NCBI RefSeq assembly: GCF_001886955.1
Contig: NZ_CP016804.1
Coordinates: 744,001 to 808,000 of the forward strand
Reading direction: 5' to 3'
Source: Halodesulfurarchaeum formicicum
Lineage (GTDB): Archaea > Halobacteriota > Halobacteria > Halobacteriales > Halobacteriaceae
Length of the DNA: 64,000 nucleotides
The notes beneath the pieces were generated by a model that did not search any database, was not told the DNA's origin, and was given only the letters and a program-made list of their open reading frames with translations. The position numbers and the translations under genes are program-made. Shown one piece after another: positions 27,253 to 36,048 of the stretch; position 1 is the first letter of the stretch; every line of letters starts with the position of its first letter.

Positions 27253-28920
27253 ATGTCCCGGAACACAGCCCAGTCGGAGTCTGCCGTCGAGTCGATTCGC
27301 TATCGACTCTCGCAGATCGCGGCGGTTCTCCGTGGTTCGGCACTCGATGTCGACCCCTACGATCCGGCTCGAGACGGGCCGCTCGTTCAATTCGCTGGGC
27401 TCGAGGATTTCGAGGAAGTCGACCGGTACTGGGTGAACGCGCCCTTCGCGTTCGTCGTGATCGCGCATAACGCGGCCGAAAACGCGTATCGGTATCTCGT
27501 CGTGGAGCCGACCCTCTCGGAGTTCGAACACGATCTCCTCGAACAGGTCTTCACGGACAGCCGCGAGTCGCTGATCTTCCGCGCGGAGTACGACCCGAAA
27601 GACGCCGAGGCAGTCATCACCGAACACCTCCTCGAACTCCTCGGGCAGTACGGTGTCGAGGTGGATACGACCACGATATATCGCCTGTTTTACTACCTCT
27701 ACCGGTCCTTCGAGGGCTTTGACAAGCTCGACCCCCTGATGAAGGACCCCCACATCGAGGACATTTCCTGTGACGGCTATGACCTGCCGCTTTTCGTCTA
27801 TCACGATACCTACACGGACATTCAGACCAACCGCTCGTTCGGCGAGGCGGAACTGGACGACTTCGTCGTCCGACTGGCCCAGAACTCCGGCCAGCACATC
27901 TCGATCGGCGACCCGATTACCAATGCCACGCTCGCGGACGGCAGCCGCGGAGAACTCGCACTCGGTCGGGAAGTCACACCTCGCGGCTCGGCGTTTACGA
28001 TCCGCAAGTACGCCGAGGAGCCGTTCACGCCGGCCACGCTGATCGAATATGACACCTTCAGCCTCGATCAGATGGCGTACCTCTGGCTGGCCATCGAGAG
28101 CAACAAATCCCTCATCTTTGCCGGGGGAACCGCCTCGGGGAAGACCACCTCGATGAACGCGGTCTCGATGTTCGTCCCGCCGAACGCGAAGGTGGTGACG
28201 ATCGAGGACACCCGGGAACTCACGCTGCATCACGATAACTGGCTCTCCTCCGTGACCCGGGAGAGCCTGGGAGAGGGCGAGGACATCTCGATGTACGACC
28301 TGTTGCGCAGTTCACTGCGCCACCGTCCCGAGTACATCGTGGTCGGCGAGGTCCGGGGCCGGGAGGCGATGACGCTCTTCCAGGCGATGAACACCGGTCA
28401 TACCACCTTCTCGACGATGCACGCTGACAGCGTCCAGACGGTGATCAATCGTCTAGAGAACGAGCCGATCAACGTTCCCCGGGCGATGATCCAGTCCCTG
28501 GACGTCCTGTCCGTCCAGACGCTGACCTACGTCGGCGAACAGCGAGTTCGGCGGACCAACACCATCGCGGAGATCGAGGGTATCGACCAGCGGACCGGTG
28601 ATCTGGACTACTCGATGGCCTTCGAGTACGACCCCGAGACCGACTCCTTCAACCAGTTCGACAGTGTCGTTCTCGAGGAGATCCGCCAGGATCGGGGCTG
28701 GTCGCGCTCGGAACTGCTGCGGGAATTCCGGGATCGAAAGCGGGTCCTCCAGTATCTGCTGGAACAGGACGTTCGGGACTACCGTCGCTTCACCGCCGTG
28801 ATCAACGATTACTACGCCGATCGGGACACCGTGATGGGCCGGATCGAGGCACAACTCGAAACGTCGGTCGGCGACACGAACCTGGCCGAGGGCCACACCA
28901 CTGACAGTACCCAGGGGTGA
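27253..28920 (+). CDS. Archaeal type IV pilus/type II secretion ATPase (PilB/GspE family)
   Basis: A 555-residue hexameric motor ATPase for pilus assembly at the membrane. The N-terminal 150 residues are a haloarchaeal extension. The core has Walker A GGTASGKTT (291-299), the Asp box VVTIEDTRELTL, Walker B region YIVVGEVRGREAMTLFQAMNTGHTTFSTMHAD with its His box. It overlaps the membrane platform gene downstream (GTGA). No pilin or prepilin peptidase gene is in the window, so which filament it builds is unknown. It could be a pilus, an adhesin or a competence-like system. Confidence 0.9.
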   Translation: MSRNTAQSESAVESIRYRLSQIAAVLRGSALDVDPYDPARDGPLVQFAGLEDFEEVDRYWVNAPFAFVVIAHNAAENAYRYLVVEPTLSEFEHDLLEQVFTDSRESLIFRAEYDPKDAEAVITEHLLELLGQYGVEVDTTTIYRLFYYLYRSFEGFDKLDPLMKDPHIEDISCDGYDLPLFVYHDTYTDIQTNRSFGEAELDDFVVRLAQNSGQHISIGDPITNATLADGSRGELALGREVTPRGSAFTIRKYAEEPFTPATLIEYDTFSLDQMAYLWLAIESNKSLIFAGGTASGKTTSMNAVSMFVPPNAKVVTIEDTRELTLHHDNWLSSVTRESLGEGEDISMYDLLRSSLRHRPEYIVVGEVRGREAMTLFQAMNTGHTTFSTMHADSVQTVINRLENEPINVPRAMIQSLDVLSVQTLTYVGEQRVRRTNTIAEIEGIDQRTGDLDYSMAFEYDPETDSFNQFDSVVLEEIRQDRGWSRSELLREFRDRKRVLQYLLEQDVRDYRRFTAVINDYYADRDTVMGRIEAQLETSVGDTNLAEGHTTDSTQG

Positions 28921-30983
28921 TATTGGTGCTGGAACTGCTTCCGCTGGGACTGATCGCGGTGTTGCTGCTGGGGGTCGCGCTGGTCCCGGTTTCGTCCCGA
29001 CTCGACCGAATGGTCACGCGAGTCGCCCTGGCCATCTTCGGTGAGTTCGTTGGGGAGCGTCGGTCCGTGAACACCCGGCAGGTCGGGCTCCTCGAAGCCG
29101 CTCACCGCCCCGCGACCTATCGGGCCTACGCGGCCAAGACGTTCCTCTATGCGACAATCGCGGCACTGGTCGGGAGCGTGGTTGGTGTCTATGGGTTTCT
29201 GGGCACCCGGTCGGTCCTCGTCGCTCTCGGGCTCCCCTCGCTGCTTCCCTGGTTGTCCGGCCTGCTTCAGACGCCGCCCGCCGAAATGGGGATTGTCGGG
29301 CTCTTTGGGCTCCTTCTGGGAAGCAGTGGAACTGTCGGGGTGATCGGGGCCTTTGGCACCTACCGACTTCGGTGGTATCTCCCCCAGTACGAGGCCGGTG
29401 AGCGTGCCCGACGGATCGACTCGACACTGAAGCGAAACGTGGCCTTCCTCTTTGCACTTTCCCGGAGCGGGATGCCGTTCACTCAGGTTCTCCGGACCTT
29501 GAGTGATCATGCCACGGTCTACGGCGAGACCGCCCGGGAGTTTGCGGTGACGGTCAAGGACATTGATCTCCTCGGTGCGGACCTCATCACCGGCGTCGAG
29601 CGGACCAGCAGGCGAACTCCGAGCGACGAGCTCTCCGAGTTCACCGAGAACCTGGCGAGCGTACTCCGGAGTGGCGGCTCGCTGACGGGGTTTCTCCAGG
29701 AGCAGTACGAGTACTTCCGCGAGGAGGAGTCCGCCCAGCAGGAACGGTTCATCGAACTGCTAGGCGTGCTCGCCGAGGCGTACGTGACCGTGTTCGTCGC
29801 CGGGATGCTCTTTCTCATCACCATTCTGGTCGTGGTCGGCCTGCTCCTGGGTGGGACACTGACCTTCCTCCACGCGCTGGTCTATCTCGTTTTGGGACTG
29901 GCGAATATCGGCTTTATCGTCTATCTGGATACTATCACGGAGGACCTCGTGGATGCGGACGCGGATGATTCCAGTGCGGCCACCGAACTGCAATTCCCGG
30001 ACGTGCCAGTGGCGTCCACGACGGGCTCAGCCGACGAGACCGAGACGAAAAACCGCGATCGGCTCGCGATCGCCCGACAGCTCAGACCGATCCTCAGTTC
30101 GCTTATGAATCCCCGTCGTCTCTTGACCGAGCGCCCGGCGGCGATTCTCTGGGTAACCGTTCCGATCGGTCTCCTCTGGGTCCTCGGCGGCTGGTGGCCG
30201 GCACTCTCGACTGGAACGCTCACACCGAGTGCGCTCGATGACCCGTTGATTCGGGCCACGCTGTTCGTAACCGGCACCTACGCGATCACCTACGAGATCG
30301 GTCACCGACGAGTCAAACGGATCGAGGCCGCGATCCCGGACTTCCTCGATCGGCTTGCGGCGACGAACGAGGCGGGGATGTCGCTGGTCGAGAGTTTCGG
30401 TCGGGTCGCCCGGTCCGATCTGGGTGCGCTGTCGACGGAGATGCAACGAACCTGGGCCGACGTGCAGACCGGCGCTCCAATGGCGCGGGCCCTCCGTCGC
30501 TTTCAGGCGCGGGTCAAGACTCCGGCGATAACCAGGGTCGTGACCCTCACCACGAACGCGATGGGTGCGACGAACGACGTCGGTCCAGTCTTGCGAATCG
30601 CCGCCGACGAGGCGAAGTCGGCTCGGCGGCTAGAACGGGATCGTCACAACGAATTGCTGACCTACGTGGTCGTCATCTACGTCGCCTTTTTCGTCTTCCT
30701 GGGGATCGTCCTCGCCCTGGATCAGGTGTTCATCCCCAGTATCCCGACGGGACTTGAGACCGGTGGCGCGGCCGGCGGCGTCGGTTTCGGTGGCAGCCTG
30801 GGAGAGCTAACGCCCGCGAAAAAAGAGGCCTACGGGCTGGTCTTCTTCCACGCCGGGATCATCCAGGGGTACGTCTCCGGCTTCGTGGCCGGACAGATGA
30901 GCGACGGCCGCCTCGCGGCAGGCGCCAAACACGCGACGGCGATGCTCGCCATCGCCTACGTGGTTTTCCTGGTGTTCGTATGA
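28917..30983 (+). CDS. Pilus assembly membrane platform protein (PilC/TadC, type II secretion F family)
   Basis: A 688-residue membrane protein with two F-type domains, each ending in paired membrane segments. The first carries SRSGMPFTQVLRTLSDHATVYGETAREF and the second AATNEAGMSLVESFGRVARSDLGALSTEM. An acidic linker (about residues 345-380) separates them. The start is GTG 28917, overlapping the ATPase stop; a second GTG follows closely and cannot be excluded. It anchors the ATPase and pilins. Coupled by ATGA to the methyltransferase downstream. Confidence 0.88.
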   Translation: MILVLELLPLGLIAVLLLGVALVPVSSRLDRMVTRVALAIFGEFVGERRSVNTRQVGLLEAAHRPATYRAYAAKTFLYATIAALVGSVVGVYGFLGTRSVLVALGLPSLLPWLSGLLQTPPAEMGIVGLFGLLLGSSGTVGVIGAFGTYRLRWYLPQYEAGERARRIDSTLKRNVAFLFALSRSGMPFTQVLRTLSDHATVYGETAREFAVTVKDIDLLGADLITGVERTSRRTPSDELSEFTENLASVLRSGGSLTGFLQEQYEYFREEESAQQERFIELLGVLAEAYVTVFVAGMLFLITILVVVGLLLGGTLTFLHALVYLVLGLANIGFIVYLDTITEDLVDADADDSSAATELQFPDVPVASTTGSADETETKNRDRLAIARQLRPILSSLMNPRRLLTERPAAILWVTVPIGLLWVLGGWWPALSTGTLTPSALDDPLIRATLFVTGTYAITYEIGHRRVKRIEAAIPDFLDRLAATNEAGMSLVESFGRVARSDLGALSTEMQRTWADVQTGAPMARALRRFQARVKTPAITRVVTLTTNAMGATNDVGPVLRIAADEAKSARRLERDRHNELLTYVVVIYVAFFVFLGIVLALDQVFIPSIPTGLETGGAAGGVGFGGSLGELTPAKKEAYGLVFFHAGIIQGYVSGFVAGQMSDGRLAAGAKHATAMLAIAYVVFLVFV

Positions 30984-31618
30984 CCGAAGAGTCCCCGCCG
31001 ATCCGGGAGGTCTACGACCGCATCGGGCCCCACTTCTCGAAGACGCGCCAGTATCCTTGGACCGACGTGACGGACTTTCTGGACACCGTCTCGGGAACTG
31101 TGGGTTTAGATGTGGGCTGTGGCAACGGCCGCCATACGGAGGCCATGGCGTCGGTAGTCGAGTCCCCGATCGGTGTTGATTTGAGCCGCTCGCTCCTCGA
31201 AGAAGCCCGGTCGCGTGTCACCGAGTCGGGGATCGAGGCAACCTTTCTCCAGGGGACGGCGACGATCCTGCCTCTCAGTGACTCGACGGTCGACGTGGCT
31301 GTCTACATCGCGGCCATCCATCATCTCCGGGATCGGGACGCCCGTATCGAGAGCCTGGACGAGTTAGCACGGGTACTTCGACCGGATGGCGTCGGCCTGG
31401 TCAGCAGTTGGTGTACGGCCCACGATCGTTTCGACCGGGAGACGGGCTTCGATACGACTATCGACTGGACGCTGCCCGACGGCGAGATCGTTCCACGATA
31501 CTATCACATCTACGACCGCGAGGAGTTCGTGGCGGATATCCGGGCCAGTGGCCTCGAATTGGAGCGTGAGTGGGTTTCGAAGGGGAATTGCTATGCCCGG
31601 GTTGGGGGATCCAGATGA
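30980..31618 (+). CDS. SAM-dependent methyltransferase (Trm9-like)
   Basis: A 212-residue class I methyltransferase. SAM motif I is GLDVGCGNGRHTEAM (about 42-56), followed by PIGVDLSRSLLEEAR and AVYIAAIHHLRDRDARI, the latter typical of the Trm9/ALKBH8 branch that modifies tRNA wobble uridines. Substrate unproven. The ATG overlaps the pilus platform stop by four bases, so it is made from the pilus transcript; tRNA-Gly lies 37 bases downstream. Confidence 0.82.
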   Translation: MTEESPPIREVYDRIGPHFSKTRQYPWTDVTDFLDTVSGTVGLDVGCGNGRHTEAMASVVESPIGVDLSRSLLEEARSRVTESGIEATFLQGTATILPLSDSTVDVAVYIAAIHHLRDRDARIESLDELARVLRPDGVGLVSSWCTAHDRFDRETGFDTTIDWTLPDGEIVPRYYHIYDREEFVADIRASGLELEREWVSKGNCYARVGGSR

Positions 31619-31655
31619 AAACGTCCTTATTCGGGGGCTCCATAGACGCGACTGC

Positions 31656-31726
31656 GCGCCGGTGGTCTAGTGGTAGGACCTGAGCCTTCCAAGCTCATGG
31701 CCCGGGTTCGAATCCCGGCCGGCGCA
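31656..31726 (+). tRNA. tRNA-Gly (anticodon TCC)
   Basis: 71 bases. Acceptor GCGCCGG pairs with CCGGCGC, A discriminator. Anticodon stem TGAGC/GCTCA with loop CTTCCAA gives TCC. T arm CCGGG TTCGAAT CCCGG. No intron. Five T residues at 31733-31737 just after the gene can end transcription. Confidence 0.97.
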
Positions 31727-31740
31727 CTCCCACTTTTTCC

Positions 31741-31763
31741 GAGGGGCTGCGCAGCAGCCCCTC
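31741..31763. repeat. Perfect 10-bp inverted repeat after tRNA-Gly
   Basis: GAGGGGCTGC, a 3-base loop GCA, then GCAGCCCCTC. The 188-base stretch 31727-31914 holds no gene. It also has a 10-base palindrome CCGCTAGCGG at about 31787-31796 and ACCCTTCAAGG near 31880, a plausible TATA element for the next gene. Confidence 0.6.
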
Positions 31764-31914
31764 GCAAAAACTTGGGGAAAAAGACCGCTAGCGGCTGTTG
31801 AATTGAGGGCAACTCCGACCGCTGCAGCACGGGTCTCCCAAATTCTTTCCTGCCGACTCTCAATCCGTCCGCCCGACCGCACCCTTCAAGGTCGTCCCCG
31901 TTCGACAGCGTGAC

Positions 31915-32664
31915 ATGCGGGCGTATCGGTTCGTAAACGCGCTTGGATCGGCCGTCGAGACCGCCGGCCGGGAGGTGGCAGACGCAGCGGACGTAACCTC
32001 GGCCCACCGAGGCGGCCTGAGTGATTCGGCTGCTCGAGTGGGGATCCGGGTCAGCGAGGAACTCCTCCGTCAGATGGCTCGTGAGACCGCGGGGCTCAGT
32101 CTCGAACGAGCCGAGTTCGAGGCACGGGGGGTTCGCGTGACCGACGATTCGTCACCGGGGACGGACCCGATCGGGCTCGATCTCGGCGTCTCCGTACACG
32201 TCGATCTTCCCAGCTACGAGGCAACGAACGTGGTTCTCGCGACGGTCGTCCATACCTCACAGATTCCGGCCGAGAGCGCCGCCAGTGAGCCAGGTCCGAT
32301 ACGTGATCGGATGGCGTCCCTCGCTGAGCGGACGTCGGCGGCCTTTCTGCTGGTCGTGGACGATGCGGGTACCCGCGCGATTCCGGCCCAGAGCCTGTTG
32401 GCCCTCTCGGAGCCGATCAGTACTCAGTCGATCGAGCAACACCTCTACGGGCGCTCGCTGGGTCGGTTCGTCGAGGAACTGGCCGAAGGCTTCGTGGGCG
32501 TCAGTCGAGTGGGCGAGGATCAACAGGCTCTGGCACTCGATCCCGAGCGGGAGGGTCAACTTCGGGACTGGGCCAGGGCGACCGATTTGCAGGGTGTGTA
32601 TGCGCTGCGGATCTCGGAGACACGACCCCGGACCGAATCATCGCTGTCGGCGTTTTTGGACTGA
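31915..32664 (+). CDS. Hypothetical soluble protein
   Basis: A 249-residue protein with no family I recognise. It is acidic, has no membrane segment or signal peptide, and no cysteine. The first half (RFVNALGSAVETAGREVADAADV...) looks helical; the centre has hydrophobic strands (LDLGVSVHVDLPSYEATNVVLATVVHTSQ and FLLVVDDAGTRAI). Codon use matches its neighbours. It ends one base before the convergent HD-domain gene. Function unknown. Confidence 0.68.
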   Translation: MRAYRFVNALGSAVETAGREVADAADVTSAHRGGLSDSAARVGIRVSEELLRQMARETAGLSLERAEFEARGVRVTDDSSPGTDPIGLDLGVSVHVDLPSYEATNVVLATVVHTSQIPAESAASEPGPIRDRMASLAERTSAAFLLVVDDAGTRAIPAQSLLALSEPISTQSIEQHLYGRSLGRFVEELAEGFVGVSRVGEDQQALALDPEREGQLRDWARATDLQGVYALRISETRPRTESSLSAFLD

Positions 32665-33462
32665 CTACAGTTCGATTCGTTCGACGAGGCGATCGTCGCC
32701 GCCAGTGGTGTTCACCGCGACGATCCTGACCAGTTCCTCCAGCCCCGATCCCTCCAATTTGTTCTTGAGCAGTCCGTCGACCTGGTAGACGCCGGCCGCG
32801 TTTCGCATCGTGATCTCGACCAGCACCGGCTTGGTGTCTCCTTCCAGGAGTTCGACCCGGTCGATGGCCTGGCTGGAGATGGTGTTGATCCCGCGCCCAC
32901 CCCGTTCGTAGGGGATGCGTGAGCGACCGCGCTCCATGTCCAACGCGTCCGCGACGCGGATCACCCCCGCCTCGGTCGTCAGGGGCTCCTCTGCGGAGTG
33001 GTGACAGAGGATCGCATGGAGGATCTCGCCTTTCATTCGGACTCGCTCGCCGATGTCGTAATACGGCTCGAGGAGCCGATCGAGGAGGTCCGCGGCGATG
33101 ATAATCGAGTAGTAGGTGTGATCGTCCCGGTGGACGACGTGCCCGATGTCGTGGAGCGTCGCGGCGAGCGCGACGATGACAGGTTCGTCGGCCTCCTGGA
33201 GGCCCTGGTCAGTCGCCCCGTTGAACGGGACGTCGGCTCGCTTGAGTAGCTCGTAGAGCCGAAGCGCCCGGTTCCGGACGATCTCGATGTGTTTCTCCCC
33301 GTGGTCGTTGTAGCCCTTCCGCGTGACCGGGTTGACGTTCTGTGCTTCGAGGTAGGCCCGGACCTCGGGATCCCCGAGGACGGCTTCCAGGATCTCGTTG
33401 AGTCGCTCGTCTGGAAACGAGTGATCGGCCTCGGGATCGTACGGCAATGTCCCGTTGCTCAT
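32665..33462 (-). CDS. HD-domain phosphohydrolase
   Basis: A 265-residue metal-dependent phosphohydrolase. The metal-binding His and His-Asp of the HD fold are seen in HGEKHIEIV (about 56-64) and ALAATLHDIGHVVHRDDHTYY (about 99-119). A further CHHSAEE follows, and then a C-terminal beta-rich domain. Substrate is unknown; related enzymes act on nucleotides. The frame is open to 33498; ATG 33462 gives MSNGTLPYD. Divergent from tatA. Confidence 0.85.
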   Translation of the reverse strand: MSNGTLPYDPEADHSFPDERLNEILEAVLGDPEVRAYLEAQNVNPVTRKGYNDHGEKHIEIVRNRALRLYELLKRADVPFNGATDQGLQEADEPVIVALAATLHDIGHVVHRDDHTYYSIIIAADLLDRLLEPYYDIGERVRMKGEILHAILCHHSAEEPLTTEAGVIRVADALDMERGRSRIPYERGGRGINTISSQAIDRVELLEGDTKPVLVEITMRNAAGVYQVDGLLKNKLEGSGLEELVRIVAVNTTGGDDRLVERIEL

Positions 33463-33530
33463 GCAGGCCCCGACGCCGGCCCGGCAGATAGTTCCCAATG
33501 TCTGGGAGTACCGGATCGGAGCATAAAGCC

Positions 33531-33536
33531 TATAAT
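33531..33536 (+). promoter_or_regulatory. TATA box of tatA
   Basis: TATAAT, centred about 27 bases before the ATG at 33560; indicates a leaderless or near-leaderless mRNA and confirms that start. Confidence 0.6.
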
Positions 33537-33559
33537 CGCTACTGAGTTACAACTCTTTA

Positions 33560-33823
33560 ATGACAATCGAGGTGCTACCCGCATTCGGGCTCCCAGCAGG
33601 CGGGATGGAGCTGGCCATCATTCTGTTGATTGCCGTCCTCCTGTTCGGGGCGAACAAAATCCCCAAGCTGGCCCGGTCGACGGGACAGGCCATGGGTGAA
33701 TTCCAGCGCGGTCGCGAAGAGATCGAACAGGAACTCGAAGAGATCAAAGAAGGCCCCGAGGAGTCCGACCGGGCCGTCGCGGAGAGCGAATCCGAGTCCG
33801 AGTCAGAGCGGACCGAAGAGTAA
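33560..33823 (+). CDS. tatA: Twin-arginine translocase subunit TatA
   Basis: An 87-residue membrane protein forming the Tat export pore, the main route for secreted proteins in haloarchaea. One membrane helix (ELAIILLIAVLLFGANKIPKLA) with the family FGANKIPKLARSTG hinge is followed by an amphipathic helix and a very acidic tail ending in repeated Ser-Glu. An internal ATG at 33605 exists, but the TATA box and the N-terminal MTIEVLPAFGLPAGG support 33560. Confidence 0.92.
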   Translation: MTIEVLPAFGLPAGGMELAIILLIAVLLFGANKIPKLARSTGQAMGEFQRGREEIEQELEEIKEGPEESDRAVAESESESESERTEE

Positions 33824-33856
33824 CCGTTTTTCCCCGCCCACCCGAACCGATTTTCG

Positions 33857-33929
33857 GGGCGCGTGGCCAAGAGGATACGGCGAGAGGTTCCTAACCTCTA
33901 GATCGCGGGTTCGAATCCCGTCGCGCCCG
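33857..33929 (+). tRNA. tRNA-Arg (anticodon CCT)
   Basis: 73 bases. Acceptor GGGCGCG pairs with CGCGCCC, G discriminator. Anticodon stem AGAGG/CCTCT with loop TTCCTAA gives CCT. T arm GCGGG TTCGAAT CCCGT. No intron. Its last 22 bases are repeated exactly 95 bases further on, see the array that follows. Confidence 0.96.
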
Positions 33930-34403
33930 TGCAGCGAGTAACACGAGCGAACCGGCACGCGGGATTCGAATTACGGAAGACGAGCAACGCGAGTCTTCAG
34001 GTGGTTCGAATCCCGTCGCGCCCGCTCCGGTTTCTTCGAAACACGTCGCGGTCGCGACGTAGTCCCACTCGTTGGCTCACGACGACGCCGTTCGCTCAGC
34101 TGGCGGCTTCGCCGCCCGCCTCGCGGGACTCCCGTCGCGCCCGTGCAGCGAGTAACACGAGCGAACCGGCACGCGGGATTCGGGCCCTGGAAGAAGAGCG
34201 ACCTGTGGGAGCGAGTCTTCCTCCGGTTCGAATCCCGTCGCTCTCTTTGGTTTCTTCGAAACACGTCGCGGTCGCGACGTAGTCCCACTCGTTGGCTCAC
34301 GACGACGCCGTTCGCTCAGCTGGCGGCTTCGCCGCCCGCCTCGCGGGACTCCCGTCGCGCCCGTGCAGCGAGTAACACGAGCGAACCGGCATGCTGGATT
34401 CGG
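33908..34403 (+). repeat. Array of tRNA-Arg 3'-end copies and ~214/220-bp tandem repeats
   Basis: The 22-base 3' end of tRNA-Arg (from GGTTCGAATCCC to GCGCCCG) at 33908-33929 recurs exactly at 34003-34024 and, shortened to 16 bases, at 34225-34240. Its acceptor half recurs at 34130-34143 and 34350-34363. A block starting GCAGCGAGTAACACGAGCGA occurs at 33931, 34145 and 34365 (spacing 214 and 220). A longer block starting TTTCTTCGAAACACGTCGCG occurs at 34031 and 34251 and holds a dyad CGTCGCG-GT-CGCGACG and a hairpin GGCGG-CTTCG-CCGCC. This looks like repeated use of the tRNA as an integration site, with the cargo lost, or expansion by tandem duplication. Confidence 0.8.
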
Positions 34404-34665
34404 GCCCGGAAGATGAGTGTCCCATTATTTGGAGGTTATTTCGCCCAGAACGCGGGTTGCGTGGGTATTTGATTTCAGGTGCCGGTGCCGAAGCGGCCGG
34501 CCGAACAGTGTGGGGTTTGTTTTCTGGCGGTCGGAATCATCCACGCAAATTATAGTGGGTGAACTGCAAGGTCAGGATGGATAGTCCGGCAACTCATGAC
34601 CCCTTGCGAAGACAATATGTGGGTGACGTGAGAACGATTCAACACGTAGGCAACCTCAAAAACAC
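34404..34665. other. Gene-free upstream region of cydAB
   Basis: I see no gene here. AAATTATAG at about 34548-34556 is a good TATA candidate for cydA, which would then have a leader near 85 bases. A second AT-rich patch (GACAATATG) is near 34612-34620. An oxygen- or redox-responsive regulator could bind here, but no operator can be recognised. Confidence 0.4.
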
Positions 34666-36048
34666 ATGTTAGACCCCGTAATCCTGAGCCGTCTCCAGTT
34701 CGCGTGGACGACGGCCATACACATCATTTTCCCCGCGATCTCGATGGGCCTGGCCCCCTTCCTGGTGTATTTCACCTGGAAGGAGATCCGCGGGGCGGGC
34801 GAACCGTGGGTGTCGTTGCGACGGTTCTGGGTGAAGATATTCGCCCTGACCTTCGTCATCGGCACCGTGACTGGCATCGTTCTCGAATTCGAGTTCGGGA
34901 CGAATTTCGCGGCCTATGCCTCTGCCGTGGGTGGCATCTTCGGCGGGCCGCTGGCGACCGAGGGCCTGATGGCGTTCATGCTCGAATCGACGTTCCTCGG
35001 TATTCTGCTCTTCGGGCGTGAGCGGGTGAGCGATCGGCTCTACTTCCTTTCCGCGTTCCTGGTCGCGCTTGGCTCCTGGCTCTCTGCTGTCTGGATTCTG
35101 ATCGCGAACTCCTGGATGCACCTCCCTCGTGGCTACGAGATGGGGACCCGTGCCGGCCAGGAGGTCGCGGTGATCGTCGACCCGATCGCGGCCTATCTCA
35201 ACCCACGATTCTTCTTCATGTTCACGCATATGCAGGCCTCGGCCGTGCTCGCCGCCGCGCTCTTCATGGCCGGGATCGCGATGTACAAGCTCACGACGAC
35301 CGAAACGCGGCGTCAGTTCTGGAAGACGAGTCTGAAACTCGCCATCGTCGCGATGCTCCTGACCGCGCCGTTCATGGCGATTCAGGGCGACTCCTACGGT
35401 CGGCACGTCTACGAGACCCAGCCCCAGAAGTTCGCGGCGATGGAGGCGGTCTACGAGACCGATTCTAACGTGCCGGAGTACCTCTTTGCGATTCCGACCA
35501 GTCTCGAAGGGTTCACCGACCCGAGTGCCCGGGATCTCTTCGCGATCGGAATCCCAGGCGGTGCGTCCTTCCTCGCGAGCGGGGGTGATCCTGGTGCCAC
35601 CATCCAAGGCTTGGACGACATGGAGAGCCTGCAGGGTGTCGAAGGTGAACCGCCGGTCGCCATCGTCTTCTGGTCCTTCCGCGCGATGGTCGGATTGGGG
35701 ATGTGGTTCATCCTCCTCTCGCTCTGGGCCGGGTTCCGGTGGTACCAGGGACGGCTTCTCAAAGACAAGTATCTGAGCGGCGCGCTCATGCTGTCCATCC
35801 CGCTTGGTCTGTTGGCGATCGAATTCGGGTGGATGGTCACCGAGGTGGGCCGTCAGCCCTGGGCTATTCAGGAGGTCCTCACGGTCGCCGAGGGCGTCTC
35901 CCAGAATCTGACCGGTGGCGAGGCACTCCTGACGCTGCTTGGCTTCGTGGGGGCCTACACGGCCCTCCTGGCCATCTGGGCGTATCTCGTCCGCCGGCTG
36001 GTGATCCGTGGGCCGAAAGAATCGACCGAGGAGGTGGTCGCTGAATGA
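34666..36048 (+). CDS. cydA: Cytochrome bd quinol oxidase subunit I
   Basis: A 460-residue membrane protein with about nine helices that oxidises menaquinol and reduces oxygen to water. His19, the high-spin heme ligand, is in place (TTAIHIIFPAISMG). FTHMQASAVLAAALFMAG carries the next heme His, and GWMVTEVGRQPWAIQ is the conserved C-terminal motif. The length indicates the short-Q-loop form. Coupled to cydB by an ATGATG overlap. High-affinity oxidases like this suit low-oxygen brines. Confidence 0.94.
   Translation: MLDPVILSRLQFAWTTAIHIIFPAISMGLAPFLVYFTWKEIRGAGEPWVSLRRFWVKIFALTFVIGTVTGIVLEFEFGTNFAAYASAVGGIFGGPLATEGLMAFMLESTFLGILLFGRERVSDRLYFLSAFLVALGSWLSAVWILIANSWMHLPRGYEMGTRAGQEVAVIVDPIAAYLNPRFFFMFTHMQASAVLAAALFMAGIAMYKLTTTETRRQFWKTSLKLAIVAMLLTAPFMAIQGDSYGRHVYETQPQKFAAMEAVYETDSNVPEYLFAIPTSLEGFTDPSARDLFAIGIPGGASFLASGGDPGATIQGLDDMESLQGVEGEPPVAIVFWSFRAMVGLGMWFILLSLWAGFRWYQGRLLKDKYLSGALMLSIPLGLLAIEFGWMVTEVGRQPWAIQEVLTVAEGVSQNLTGGEALLTLLGFVGAYTALLAIWAYLVRRLVIRGPKESTEEVVAE

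Noticed and set aside
33929-34472. Plus-strand frames of about 110 residues inside the tRNA-Arg repeat array
   Set aside because: They are near-identical because the DNA is repeated and have the Arg/Ser-rich composition of structured non-coding GC-rich DNA; no start signal or family.
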